A DNA stretch of 64,000 bases from positions 62,001-126,000 of the forward strand of contig JAUIAB010000002.1 in the NCBI GenBank assembly GCA_030425505.1, written 5' to 3'. Position numbers and translations under genes: made by a program. This stretch comes from Bacteroidia bacterium (GTDB lineage: Bacteria; Bacteroidota; Bacteroidia; Cytophagales; Flammeovirgaceae). The notes under the pieces were generated by a model. It saw only the letters and a list, made by a program, of their open reading frames with translations. It searched no databases and was not told the origin of the DNA. This document shows positions 34,017 to 43,125 of this stretch, piece by piece; position 1 is the stretch's first letter; every line of letters starts with the position of its first letter.

Positions 34017-35303
34017 TTATGTATGGTGATATAAACTTTCCTCAAGCATTGGGTGATTTTTAGGTATTAGTGCAACCTTAGAAAGTCCACTCAAGACCAC
34101 ATATGCAAAAGCAGATAGATACACCATAGGTAACCCTATTTCAAGAAAACCTAAACCACCTAGTTCTTTTAAAGTACCAGGAGTTACCATCAGATAAAAA
34201 TCTAACCAGTGACCTATTAAAACTACCACACAGACAATTTTCAAGAAAGTTATTTTTCTCTTTGCATCTCTTGTCATTAAGCCTAAGAAAGGAAAGAAGA
34301 AATTCAAAAATAGATTAACGAAGATAAACTTACTATAGTAATCACTTTTAAGCCTTTCCCAGAAATAAACTGTCTCTTCAGGTATGTTGGCGTAATAAAT
34401 TAAAAGAAATTGAGAAAACCAGATATACGTCCAAAAGATGCTGAAGGCAAAAACAAATTTACCCAGATCATGTAGATGATTTTCTGTAACAGGTTTTAAA
34501 TATCCCCAATCTTTTAGCAGTACTACCAAAAGAGTTATTCCCGCGAGTCCTGATACAAACCAGCTTGCAAAAACATACCAACCAAACATAGTACTAAACC
34601 AGTGCGTGTCAATAGACATTATCCAGTCCCATGCTGAAATAGAGCTGGAAACACCAAAGAAAATTAAAAAACCCACAGAAATTCTAACTAACCTTCTATA
34701 ATATTTAGTGCCACCATTAGCATCTTCGCTTAAAGCATTTTTTCTAAGTACAAAAGCAAAAATGCTCCAAACAGTAAAAAATGCTATCATTCTAGTTAGA
34801 TAAAAAGGGGTGTTTAAAAATGGAGCTTTCCCAGCTATAATAGGATCATATTCTGGGTGAGCCTCATCATATAGATAGTCATGTGTCCAGTGAAATAGGT
34901 CATGACTAGCAAAAAAGAAAACGACTAACATTAAAACTCCTGCAATTGGTAAAAACCTTCCAAATGAAGAAATAACCCTAAGAAGTATTACTGACCATCC
35001 TGCATTAGCAACATATTGAACTGCAAAAAAGAATACGCCAATGATTGAAAGACCAGTAAAAAATAAATTATTAATCCAAAGGTTTGCAAAAAGTCTCTTT
35101 ACCCAATCAGCAGATCCATGATGTTCAGCCATAGCATGTTCTGCAACATGACCAGCTTCATGTCCATGATGTCCCCCAAAATTCATAACCAGAATACCTA
35201 TGATCGAAAGGATAATTCCTACAATTCCAATTATAAATACTTGTTTTTTCAGCTTTGGGCTAAAAGAGAACTTTTCGTCAATATTTTGTGCAACTATTTC
35301 CAT
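34017..35303 (-). CDS. actF: alternative complex III membrane subunit ActF
   Basis: 428 residues with about ten membrane helices; homologous to half of the NrfD-type subunit ActC and annotated in the family as a quinol:cytochrome c oxidoreductase membrane subunit. Conserved stretches seen are SWDWIMSIDTHWFSTMFGWYVFA, HDLGKFVFAFSIFWTYIWFSQF and YYANIPEETVYFWERL. A His-rich loop between helices 1 and 2 (GGHHGHEAGHVAEHAMAEHH) is notable. It sits between actE and coxB, the standard order. Confidence 0.92.
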   Translation of the reverse strand: MEIVAQNIDEKFSFSPKLKKQVFIIGIVGIILSIIGILVMNFGGHHGHEAGHVAEHAMAEHHGSADWVKRLFANLWINNLFFTGLSIIGVFFFAVQYVANAGWSVILLRVISSFGRFLPIAGVLMLVVFFFASHDLFHWTHDYLYDEAHPEYDPIIAGKAPFLNTPFYLTRMIAFFTVWSIFAFVLRKNALSEDANGGTKYYRRLVRISVGFLIFFGVSSSISAWDWIMSIDTHWFSTMFGWYVFASWFVSGLAGITLLVVLLKDWGYLKPVTENHLHDLGKFVFAFSIFWTYIWFSQFLLIYYANIPEETVYFWERLKSDYYSKFIFVNLFLNFFFPFLGLMTRDAKRKITFLKIVCVVVLIGHWLDFYLMVTPGTLKELGGLGFLEIGLPMVYLSAFAYVVLSGLSKVALIPKNHPMLEESLYHHT

Positions 35304-35332
35304 CTCTTATGGTGAATGATTAGCAATTACTT

Positions 35333-36013
35333 TTATTTTCCTTTTTGAAGTTCTTGTACATATCTAACAATCTTCCATCTTTCCTCAGGGTTTAGCTGAG
35401 ATTTGTGAGGCCACATTCTTCCTTTTCCATGTGTAATAGTATGAAAAATATGTCCTTCAGATAGAGTAGCGTATCTTCCTTGAGAATAATTAGGAACTCC
35501 TTTGTAAACCTGACCAACTTTCCCTTTCCCGTCTCCCGTTTCTCCATGACAAGGAGCACAAAACCCTAAATAAAGATGCTGTCCATCTTTTACGATATCT
35601 TTTGTATCTGGGAGAGGGTTTTTTAGAACTCTAGCAGCGAGATCTATACTATCCTTATGTAGATTGTATAGTAATAGTTCTTTATTGCTATCAGGTCTAT
35701 TAATAATAGAATGATCCGAAAAGCTTTGCCTTGAAACAGTTCCAGGCACAGGCAAAAGCTCATTCATAGGTTTTTTGCCATTGTAATCGTTATACGGTAA
35801 AGAGTTTGGAATGTAATACCTAGATGATATCATACCGTCTGGAATACCTTCTTTGGTTATTTGTGTCAATGGCTCGTAAGGAATGGAATGATACATTTGA
35901 GGGGCATATTCTATTCCAGGATCATTTCCTCCTGCACTACAACCCATTAAAAAAGCTAAAATTCCAAAAACTAATGTAGCCTTATATATATTAAGCAATT
36001 TCTTCATTTTCAA
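35333..36013 (-). CDS. actE: alternative complex III cytochrome c lipoprotein ActE
   Basis: 226 residues (the ATG at 36007 is an equally possible start). The lipoprotein signal ends in FLMGC. A single haem c site CAPCH (GFCAPCHGETGDGKG) and the distal Met region (GRMWPHKSQLNPEERWKIV) form a class I cytochrome c domain in the C-terminal half. The N-terminal half contains the family segment YAPQMYHSIPYEPL. It carries electrons from ActA to the oxidase side of the complex at the periplasmic face. Confidence 0.93.
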   Translation of the reverse strand: MKMKKLLNIYKATLVFGILAFLMGCSAGGNDPGIEYAPQMYHSIPYEPLTQITKEGIPDGMISSRYYIPNSLPYNDYNGKKPMNELLPVPGTVSRQSFSDHSIINRPDSNKELLLYNLHKDSIDLAARVLKNPLPDTKDIVKDGQHLYLGFCAPCHGETGDGKGKVGQVYKGVPNYSQGRYATLSEGHIFHTITHGKGRMWPHKSQLNPEERWKIVRYVQELQKGK

Positions 36014-36025
36014 CTTTCTAAAAAT

Positions 36026-36640
36026 CTACGATAAACTTCTACTTGAACTCGTAACTCCATTGGAAAATAAATCAACAACATACTTTACAAAAGAAGCTTC
36101 ATTATCTGAATCAGTGAAGTTTCTTGTGTTAACTTCTTCTGCACCAGATTCTTGCAAAATAGAAGTTAGTTCATCTTGTGTCTTTTCATTATTTGCTACC
36201 AAATCAATAGCAACAATATGCTTATCATCTGTACTTCTTCTATCAAAAACTCTAGGAACTTTGTATGGCTTCAAATCTCTGACAAAGAAAAAAGTACCCA
36301 CCATACCAAAAGCAGCAAATAAAACTGTCATTTCAAACGAAACAGGCACAAAGTCAGGAATAGAAATAAATGGTTTACCACCAATAATCATAGGCCAATC
36401 TACTCCGAGCATTAAAACCTGCATTAAAATAGCACACGTAGTACCTGTTATGCCAAACAAAAATGCAGCTTTAGGCATCCAAGATCTTTTATAGCCTAAG
36501 GCATCTTCTAGGTGATGAACAGGGTAGGGGGTAAAGACTTCGTGAATCTTTATATTTTTCTCCCTAATCTTTTTTACAGCACTCAAGAGAACTGAATGAT
36601 CGCTAAAAACGCCTGTTATAAAATGTTTATTTTTTTCCAT
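36026..36640 (-). CDS. actD: alternative complex III subunit ActD (DUF3341)
   Basis: 204 residues. The N-terminal cytoplasmic ferredoxin-like part (FITGVFSDHSVLLSAVKKIR, VHEVFTPYPVHHLEDALG) precedes two membrane helices (about 77-100 and 115-142) and a C-terminal cytoplasmic tail. This is the DUF3341 family pattern. It is a structural subunit of the act complex, located between actC and actE with gaps of about 12-20 bases. Confidence 0.93.
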   Translation of the reverse strand: MEKNKHFITGVFSDHSVLLSAVKKIREKNIKIHEVFTPYPVHHLEDALGYKRSWMPKAAFLFGITGTTCAILMQVLMLGVDWPMIIGGKPFISIPDFVPVSFEMTVLFAAFGMVGTFFFVRDLKPYKVPRVFDRRSTDDKHIVAIDLVANNEKTQDELTSILQESGAEEVNTRNFTDSDNEASFVKYVVDLFSNGVTSSSRSLS

Positions 36641-36658
36641 GAGATTTTAAGCTGTGTC

Positions 36659-38080
36659 TTAAGTTAAAACTTTATCTTCATCTGGTACAACATTATTAGG
36701 TATAGTCACCCTTCCTTTATAAACCTTTGAGTCTGAATCCTTTAATACAGCCTTAACTTCTGCCATATTTATCACTGGGAAAAATTTGGCAAACATAAAG
36801 AATAATGTAAAGAACAAACCAAAAGAGAAAACATAACACATAATGTCATGGATAGTAGGAGAGAAGTATACCCAGCTTGAAGGAAGATAATCTCTATGCA
36901 ATGATGTTACGATAATTACAAATCGCTCAAACCACATCCCGATATTAACAATGACAGACAAAATGAACGTCATCATTATATTGGTTCTGATTTTCTTAAT
37001 ATAGAACAACTGAGGTGAAATAACATTACATGTCATCATAGACCAGTATGCCCACCAGTAAGGCCCCGTCATTCTATTAATAAATGCATACTGCTCATAC
37101 GGCACTCCTGAATACCATGCAATGAAGAACTCTGTAATATATGCTATACCAACAATAGAACCTGTTACTGTGATGATGATATTCATCAACTCTATATGTT
37201 CTAATGTTATATAGTGTTGTAAATTATAGACATATCTGGTAATAAGCATAAGGGTTAATACCATAGCAAAACCAGAGAAGATAGCTCCTGCGACGAAGTA
37301 AGGAGGGAAAATAGTAGTATGCCAACCTGGAATAACAGACGTAGCAAAGTCAAAACTAACTATTGTATGAACAGAAAGTACGAGAGGTGTAGAAAGTCCT
37401 GCTAGAATTAAAGAAACTGATTCATAGTGCATCCAGGTTTTAGCAGACCCATCAAAACCAAAACTCAACATTCCATAAACTAATCTAGATACTTTTGTTT
37501 TTGCCCTATCTCTTATCGTTGCAAAGTCAGGGATTAAACCAATAAACCAAAAGACTAATGAAACAGAAAAATAAGTACTAATAGCGAATACATCCCAAAG
37601 TAGGGGAGAGTTAAAGTTCACCCATAATGACCCAAACGTATTTGGTAAAGGCAAAGCCCAATAAGCACCTAACCACGGTCTACCCATATGTACTACCGGC
37701 CATAAAGCTGCACAGATTACGGCAAAAATAGTCATTGCTTCTGCTGCTCTGTTAATAGAGGTTCTCCACTTTTGTCTAAATAAGAGTAAAACGGCAGAAA
37801 TAAGTGTCCCCGCATGTCCAATACCAACCCACCAAACAAAGTTTGTGATATCCCAAGCCCATTGAACCGTTTTATTTAACCCCCACTTTCCGATACCATT
37901 CCAAAGCATATCTCCCATGAAATAACCTCCAGCAGCAAGGGTGATAATAGATGCCGTAACAGCAACTAACCAAGATTTATTTGGCTTTGCTTCTACTGGC
38001 TTACAGATATCTTCTGTAATGTCTTTGTAGGTTTTACCACCAGTAACTAATGGCTCTCTTACTTGTGAAACAATTTGCAT
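36659..38080 (-). CDS. actC: alternative complex III quinol-binding membrane subunit ActC
   Basis: 473 residues of the NrfD/PsrC family with about ten membrane helices. Seen are FVWWVGIGHAGTLISAVLLL, WRTSINRAAEAMTIFAVICA, SFDFATSVIPGWHTTIFPPYFVAGAIFSG and FFIAWYSGVPYEQYAF. The conserved His/Asp residues near the periplasmic side belong to the menaquinol site of the family. It works with ActB to oxidise menaquinol and pass electrons to the haems of ActA. Confidence 0.95.
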   Translation of the reverse strand: MQIVSQVREPLVTGGKTYKDITEDICKPVEAKPNKSWLVAVTASIITLAAGGYFMGDMLWNGIGKWGLNKTVQWAWDITNFVWWVGIGHAGTLISAVLLLFRQKWRTSINRAAEAMTIFAVICAALWPVVHMGRPWLGAYWALPLPNTFGSLWVNFNSPLLWDVFAISTYFSVSLVFWFIGLIPDFATIRDRAKTKVSRLVYGMLSFGFDGSAKTWMHYESVSLILAGLSTPLVLSVHTIVSFDFATSVIPGWHTTIFPPYFVAGAIFSGFAMVLTLMLITRYVYNLQHYITLEHIELMNIIITVTGSIVGIAYITEFFIAWYSGVPYEQYAFINRMTGPYWWAYWSMMTCNVISPQLFYIKKIRTNIMMTFILSVIVNIGMWFERFVIIVTSLHRDYLPSSWVYFSPTIHDIMCYVFSFGLFFTLFFMFAKFFPVINMAEVKAVLKDSDSKVYKGRVTIPNNVVPDEDKVLT

Positions 38081-38141
38081 ATGTACTTAATTGTTTACTA
38101 CTTAAAATTCAGTTTCTTATACTAATTAAATCGAGAAGCAT

Positions 38142-41100
38142 TTAAGCCTCTGCTTTATCTTTATTCCTAACTTTAGTCATATACCAAACATTAGGATTTA
38201 CATTTATCTCTTCTAAAACATTATAAGCTCTCTCATCCAACTCATTTTCCATTACCTGTCTTATTTCACTGTTGGTATCATTTAAATCTCCAAATACAAT
38301 TGCCTTACTAGGACAAGCACTTGCACAAGCCGTGGATACATCCGTGTCTTTAACTTCTCTTTTCTCCAATTTTGCTTTAAGCTTGCCTGATTGTATTCTC
38401 TGCACACAAAGAGAGCATTTTTCCATAACCCCTCTTGATCGTACCGTTACATCAGGATTCAATACCATCTTCCCTAGGTCATTATTCAAATGATAGTCAA
38501 ATTCGTCATTATTGTGGTATTTGAACCAATTGAACCGTCTTACCTTATAAGGGCAGTTATTGGCACAATACTTAGTTCCAATACACCTGTTATAAGTCAT
38601 TTGATTTAACCCTTCAGAACTATGCGTGGTAGCTGCAACTGGACAAACTGTTTCACAAGGGGCATTATTACAATGCTGGCACATCATTGGCTGAAAAACA
38701 ACCTCTGGGTTTTCAGCAGTTTTAGCTAGATCTTCATAGTTATTTTTATTTGCATCAGAAGGGTTGCTATAGTACCTATCTATTCTGATCCAATGCATTT
38801 CTCTTCTATTGATAACCTCTTGCTTTCCTACAACAGGAACATTGTTTTCAATAGTACAGGCAACAACACAAGCAGAACACCCATTACAAGAGTTTAGATC
38901 AATTACTAATCCCCAGTGATGGTTATTGTATTCATGTTTATCTGCCTTTATACCAACTCGCTCATGCCATAACAGTTGAGTTGATGACTTTTTTGCTTTC
39001 TCCTTGTGATTACCCTTTTCAGAATAGCCGTCACTGCTAACATCCCAAAGAGAAATATCATTAGGATCTACTTTACCTTTCCCTGTAGCTATTTTAGGCA
39101 TATACCTTCCAGCTCTAGGGTTAGCTTTATATTCAGGTAAAGTTGTTTCCTGTATGATCGTTTCTCTACCCATTATCGTCTGGTGGGTTTGTGTCTGAGC
39201 TACTGTCTCCAGATTACCTGTTGGCTTTAATGAAAACTGTTTGTTTCTATCATGAGCAAGTGCGCTAAAACCATCCACAATACTTGTGAACATAAATGCA
39301 TTAACTCCAGCAGCCTGAGAGGCTACTTTGCCAATATTCTTCCCTTCTCTACCATAACCTAAAGCTATACCAACAGTATTTTCTGCCTGCCCTGGCTGTA
39401 CAATAGCAGGAACAGTATACTTTTTATTATTTACAGATAATTCGATTGTAGGAACTTTGTTCTCTACTTGTTTTGGTAGATTATATCGCTTTGCTAGAGA
39501 AGGACTTATAGATAAATAGTTGCCCCAGCAAACCTTAGAAATCGGATCTGGTGTTTCTTGTAGTATTGGGTTGTTTGCCTGGTTACCAGTGCCAATTACA
39601 TTAGAAGAATAAACAACTAGATTTATTTCTTGAGAATTCGAAGGGTATTTCTTCTTTATATTAGAAAATACTTGCCCTTCATCATAGGGAGCAATAGTAT
39701 CACTTGCTTTTTCATCCCTATGAGCTAGTGTGCTTCTGTTTTTAACTTCATAGACTCCATCATGCAAACCTTTCTGCCAGAACTTAGTAAAATCAAGAGT
39801 ACTATTTTGAGTCTCAAAAAGATTTTCTTCCCAAAAGCTCTTAATATAATCAGAATAGTCAGTGCTATTTCCTGACCATTTTAAGAAACTCTGTTGAGCT
39901 TGTCTGGTATTGAATATCGTTCTTATAGTGGGCTGACATAAAGAAAAATGCCCCTTCTTTTGTTCTGCATCATTCCACGACTCTAGGAAGTGACTGTCAG
40001 GACATAAATATCCGCATAAAGAGGCAGTCTCATCCATTCTGTCTGCTGTAGAAATAGCCAACTTTACATTTTTAAGACCTTCTGCCAGCTTATCGCCTAA
40101 AGGATGATCATAAACAGGGTTGCAATTGTAAAATAGTACCCCTGATAGTTGTTTAGAGCTAGCCTTATTGATAAAATCAACCATTCTTTTATCATCTCCC
40201 TGCTTTGTGTAAAGAGGAGTTGAATTGTCGATGGTATTGTCATAATTACTTAAAAGGCTATTTATTTTCGCAACAATAAGCTGGAGATCTAAGTCATTAA
40301 TTCCACAAACGACAAGAGATTTACCCCTTGTGTTTCTTAAATCCTTAGCAGCTTTATTAATGTTTTCAAAAGATGATTTAGACTTAGCACCAGAAAGCAC
40401 CTCATATAAATCTAGAATTGCTAAACCTATTTTTGAAGAATCAATAGGAGTTCTGTAATCAGCACTTGCTCCAGTGATGGATAATATAGATTCAAATTGA
40501 TAGTGCCTTGACATATCCTTTTTATCCTTTCCTACTTTTCTAGTTTGCTGATATTGAGCAGTAAACTCTACACCGTTTATCCAGTTGGCTAGGAAGTCAG
40601 CTCCAAAACTTACAATGGTTTCTGCTTTGCTAAAATCAAAGGAAGGAACCCATGCTTTTCCAAAAAGAATATTATTTGCTTCAGTCAGTGCAGAAGCTGA
40701 CTCTTGGTCATACATTACCAATTCTGCACCGTATTTTTCAGAAAACTCTTTTAATACTTTGTCAGTAGAAGGACTACATATTGAGTTAGACACTACATAT
40801 AGAGCTTCACCATTTGCACTAATACTGTTTAGCCCATTGATGATATCTTTATCAACCTCTTCCCAACTTGATTCTTTCCCTTTCTTGTAGGGTGATTTAG
40901 CTCTTGCATTATCATAAAGCATCATTACAGAAGCATTAACTCTTGGGTTTGTGCCTCCTTTTGTAATACTGCTGAAGCCATTACCTTCAATAAATATTGG
41001 TCTTCCCTCTCTGGTTTTTACCACTACAGGAATACAATCACTTCCATCAAAATAAGTTGAAGCGTAGTAATTAGGTATCCCCGGATCTATATTCTCAGGT

Positions 41101-41339
41101 TTATTAAGATAAGGAATAGCTTTTCGAACTGGAGCCTCACATGCAGCCATAGATACAGCTGCTACGCTAAATCCCATTAGCTTTAGAAAGTCTCTTCTAG
41201 TGCTATCTGTGGAGTTAGATGTTTCTTTAAGCTCTTTTTGAGTAGGTAGCTTTTCTGGAAATTCTTTTTCAGAATATTTAAGAAAATCAGCTTCCTCATT
41301 TAATTGTTCAAGCCCTTTCCAATATATTTTTTTACTCAT
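38142..41339 (-). CDS. actB: alternative complex III iron-sulfur/molybdopterin-like subunit ActB
   Basis: 1065 residues. The twin-arginine signal variant STRRDFLKLMGF is followed by VSMAAC, a lipobox-like Cys, so the protein is exported folded and is probably lipid-anchored. The N-terminal two thirds (to about 740) is a molybdopterin-oxidoreductase-like domain without evident cofactor Cys ligands. The C-terminal third is a four-cluster ferredoxin region: CNGCSACVVACTIENN, CQHCNNAPCETVCP, CIGTKYCANNCPYKVRRFN and CSLCVQR with CASACPSKA. This matches the fused B1/B2 form seen in Bacteroidota. Confidence 0.95.
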   Translation of the reverse strand: MSKKIYWKGLEQLNEEADFLKYSEKEFPEKLPTQKELKETSNSTDSTRRDFLKLMGFSVAAVSMAACEAPVRKAIPYLNKPENIDPGIPNYYASTYFDGSDCIPVVVKTREGRPIFIEGNGFSSITKGGTNPRVNASVMMLYDNARAKSPYKKGKESSWEEVDKDIINGLNSISANGEALYVVSNSICSPSTDKVLKEFSEKYGAELVMYDQESASALTEANNILFGKAWVPSFDFSKAETIVSFGADFLANWINGVEFTAQYQQTRKVGKDKKDMSRHYQFESILSITGASADYRTPIDSSKIGLAILDLYEVLSGAKSKSSFENINKAAKDLRNTRGKSLVVCGINDLDLQLIVAKINSLLSNYDNTIDNSTPLYTKQGDDKRMVDFINKASSKQLSGVLFYNCNPVYDHPLGDKLAEGLKNVKLAISTADRMDETASLCGYLCPDSHFLESWNDAEQKKGHFSLCQPTIRTIFNTRQAQQSFLKWSGNSTDYSDYIKSFWEENLFETQNSTLDFTKFWQKGLHDGVYEVKNRSTLAHRDEKASDTIAPYDEGQVFSNIKKKYPSNSQEINLVVYSSNVIGTGNQANNPILQETPDPISKVCWGNYLSISPSLAKRYNLPKQVENKVPTIELSVNNKKYTVPAIVQPGQAENTVGIALGYGREGKNIGKVASQAAGVNAFMFTSIVDGFSALAHDRNKQFSLKPTGNLETVAQTQTHQTIMGRETIIQETTLPEYKANPRAGRYMPKIATGKGKVDPNDISLWDVSSDGYSEKGNHKEKAKKSSTQLLWHERVGIKADKHEYNNHHWGLVIDLNSCNGCSACVVACTIENNVPVVGKQEVINRREMHWIRIDRYYSNPSDANKNNYEDLAKTAENPEVVFQPMMCQHCNNAPCETVCPVAATTHSSEGLNQMTYNRCIGTKYCANNCPYKVRRFNWFKYHNNDEFDYHLNNDLGKMVLNPDVTVRSRGVMEKCSLCVQRIQSGKLKAKLEKREVKDTDVSTACASACPSKAIVFGDLNDTNSEIRQVMENELDERAYNVLEEINVNPNVWYMTKVRNKDKAEA

Positions 41340-41376
41340 AGTTTTCTGAAAGCAAATTATCTAACCATTAATAATT

Positions 41377-42627
41377 TTAATAATGACACTTCGAACACTC
41401 TAAACCTCCAATATCTTCTACCACCATAGGATCATTTCCTTGGTGAGCTTCTAGAAGCCTTGAGTAGTACTCATTATTTTTAACATTAACTTCTGTTTTT
41501 CTATGGCAGTCAATACACCATCCCATAGTAAGTAGGGAGTGTTGTTGTACAACTTCCATTTCTGTAATTTCTCCATGACATGTTTCACACTCAAGTCCCG
41601 CAACTTTTACGTGCTGCGAGTGATTGAAATAGGATAAGTCGGGGAGATTATGTACTCTTACCCACTGTATTGGTTCATCATTTTCCAGTGCAGTATATAT
41701 TTTTTGTATCTCAGGCGAAGTAGTTTTAATCGTATTATGGCAGTTCATACAAATATTAGCCGAAGGGATATTTGCATTTTTACTTTTCTCAACAGAAGTA
41801 TGACAATACTTACAATCAATTTCATAAAAACCTGCGTGGAGTTTATGCGAAAATTTAATCGGCTGATCAGGAGCATATCCTTGTTGAACTCCTATAGAAA
41901 ATAATCCGTCAACTGTTGCTTTAGCTGCAAATGTTATAAAGACAAGTGCAACTACAGTAACAAAAGTTTGGCTCCTAAGAAGAGTAGAAAATTTAAACTT
42001 TTGATTCAAATATTCTTGATCCTCTTCGCTTAGGTCTCCTTGTTTCCTAATGAATTTTGATAGTACAGAAATCATCAAAATCATTGCAATCATAACAATG
42101 ATAAGCAATGCAATCAAAAGACCTATTATTGTTAAAAGCAAGTTAGTGTTAAAGCCACTTTGTTGACCTCCCCCTGTAGTACCACTATCGTTGCTAGCAA
42201 CATTTTCAGCTGGTGGAGGACCTTCAATCGTTTTTGCTTTTACATAAGATAAAATAGACTTGATTTCCTCATCACTTAAAAAGTCATGATTAGGCATGTA
42301 TTGCTTATACTTTTCATATAGAGCTACTGCATACTCATCTCCACTTTCTATTACTTTTTGAGGATACTTAATAAAGCTTATAAGCCATTCTACCGATTGT
42401 CTTTCGTAAACACCAGCCAACTTAGGACCTACAACTTGCTCATGCACAGCATGACATTGAGTACAGTTGCCACTAAAAAGTTGTTCTCCTTTTGAAACTA
42501 CCGCTGCTTCAACGCTCAAACCATCACTGCCAGATGTATTTTCATCTTGTGCAAATGAGTGGTAAGAAGATAGTATGAATACTAATAGTAATATTCTGAA
42601 AGACTTCACATATGTGCTGATTTTCAT
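41377..42627 (-). CDS. actA: alternative complex III multihaem cytochrome c ActA
   Basis: About 416 residues from the ATG at 42627, which gives a signal peptide (FRILLLVFILSSYHSFAQ); an open frame to 42711 has no such signal. Six CxxCH sites are seen. One lies in an N-terminal monohaem domain (NCTQCHAVHEQVVGPKLAG), then a membrane helix (TNLLLTIIGLLIALLIIVMIAMILM), then five more in the C-terminal c3-like part (CKYCH, CMNCH, CETCH, CIDCH, CSKCH). It is the first gene of the operon and passes electrons through the complex to ActE and the oxidase. Confidence 0.94.
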   Translation of the reverse strand: MKISTYVKSFRILLLVFILSSYHSFAQDENTSGSDGLSVEAAVVSKGEQLFSGNCTQCHAVHEQVVGPKLAGVYERQSVEWLISFIKYPQKVIESGDEYAVALYEKYKQYMPNHDFLSDEEIKSILSYVKAKTIEGPPPAENVASNDSGTTGGGQQSGFNTNLLLTIIGLLIALLIIVMIAMILMISVLSKFIRKQGDLSEEDQEYLNQKFKFSTLLRSQTFVTVVALVFITFAAKATVDGLFSIGVQQGYAPDQPIKFSHKLHAGFYEIDCKYCHTSVEKSKNANIPSANICMNCHNTIKTTSPEIQKIYTALENDEPIQWVRVHNLPDLSYFNHSQHVKVAGLECETCHGEITEMEVVQQHSLLTMGWCIDCHRKTEVNVKNNEYYSRLLEAHQGNDPMVVEDIGGLECSKCHY

Positions 42628-42892
42628 AATCAAATTTAGATAATTGCTTAGCACTAGATATCGCTTCATTTGTAAACAGAGCAAATGTAGTATCGGAAGG
42701 TTTTTAATCAAATAAGATTTGTTCTATAAATGAACTTTTTTTCAGCTTGGTCTAAAAAAAAATCCTACTGAGGAGCAATGCTTTAGTAAAAGCTAATTAT
42801 TTGGGGTTTATTTAAAATAATTCTAAATAAAATATTTAAAAAGGAAAGAAGTAGCATATTATTAGTTGCTAATATTTCTTGAGGAGAAGAAG

Positions 42893-42963
42893 AGGTCACG
42901 AGCGGATTCGAACCGCTGTAGGAGCTTTTGCAGAGCCCAGCCTAGCCACTCGGCCACGTGACC
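42893..42963 (-). tRNA. tRNA-Cys (anticodon GCA)
   Basis: Read on the minus strand, the acceptor arms GGTCACG and CGTGACC pair over 7 bp. The D-arm region is TGGCCGAGTGGCTAGGC. The anticodon arm is GGGCT-CTGCAAA-AGCTC with anticodon GCA. The T-arm is CAGCGG-TTCGAAT-CCGCT. The 3' CCA is not encoded. It separates the act operon from the candidate peptide locus. A tRNA gene next to an accessory locus is a common integration point, but I see no integrase or att duplication. Confidence 0.95.
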
Positions 42964-43125
42964 TTTCAAGATCAAAGTTCAAAGTTAGAAATAATAAAAA
43001 ACTGTAGCAACATAGTTGAGTATATTATTTTGAAAGAATCAGCGAAAAGATAACTTTAGTCAAGTTAATAGAAAACTCTAAACTTTCGTGCCCACCTGTT
43101 TTGTAAAAGTGAAAATTCTTAGCCA
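42964..43125. other. intergenic region between tRNA-Cys and the TPR gene
   Basis: With the tRNA and the actA leader, this is part of a stretch of about 500 bases (42628-43125) without a protein gene. The part left of the tRNA (42628-42892) should hold the actA promoter. I see no clear promoter consensus, repeat or open frame in either part. Confidence 0.5.

Noticed and set aside
36060-36494. Open frame antisense to actD (144 codons)
   Set aside because: It mirrors the coding sequence of a well-supported gene and has no recognisable domain.
38272-38493. Open frames antisense to actB and other respiratory genes
   Set aside because: Shadow frames of conserved genes with no family features.
42893-42963. 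tRNA-Cys as the attachment site of an integrated island carrying the peptide locus
   Set aside because: No integrase gene, no repeat of the tRNA 3' end nearby and no clear change in base composition at the borders.
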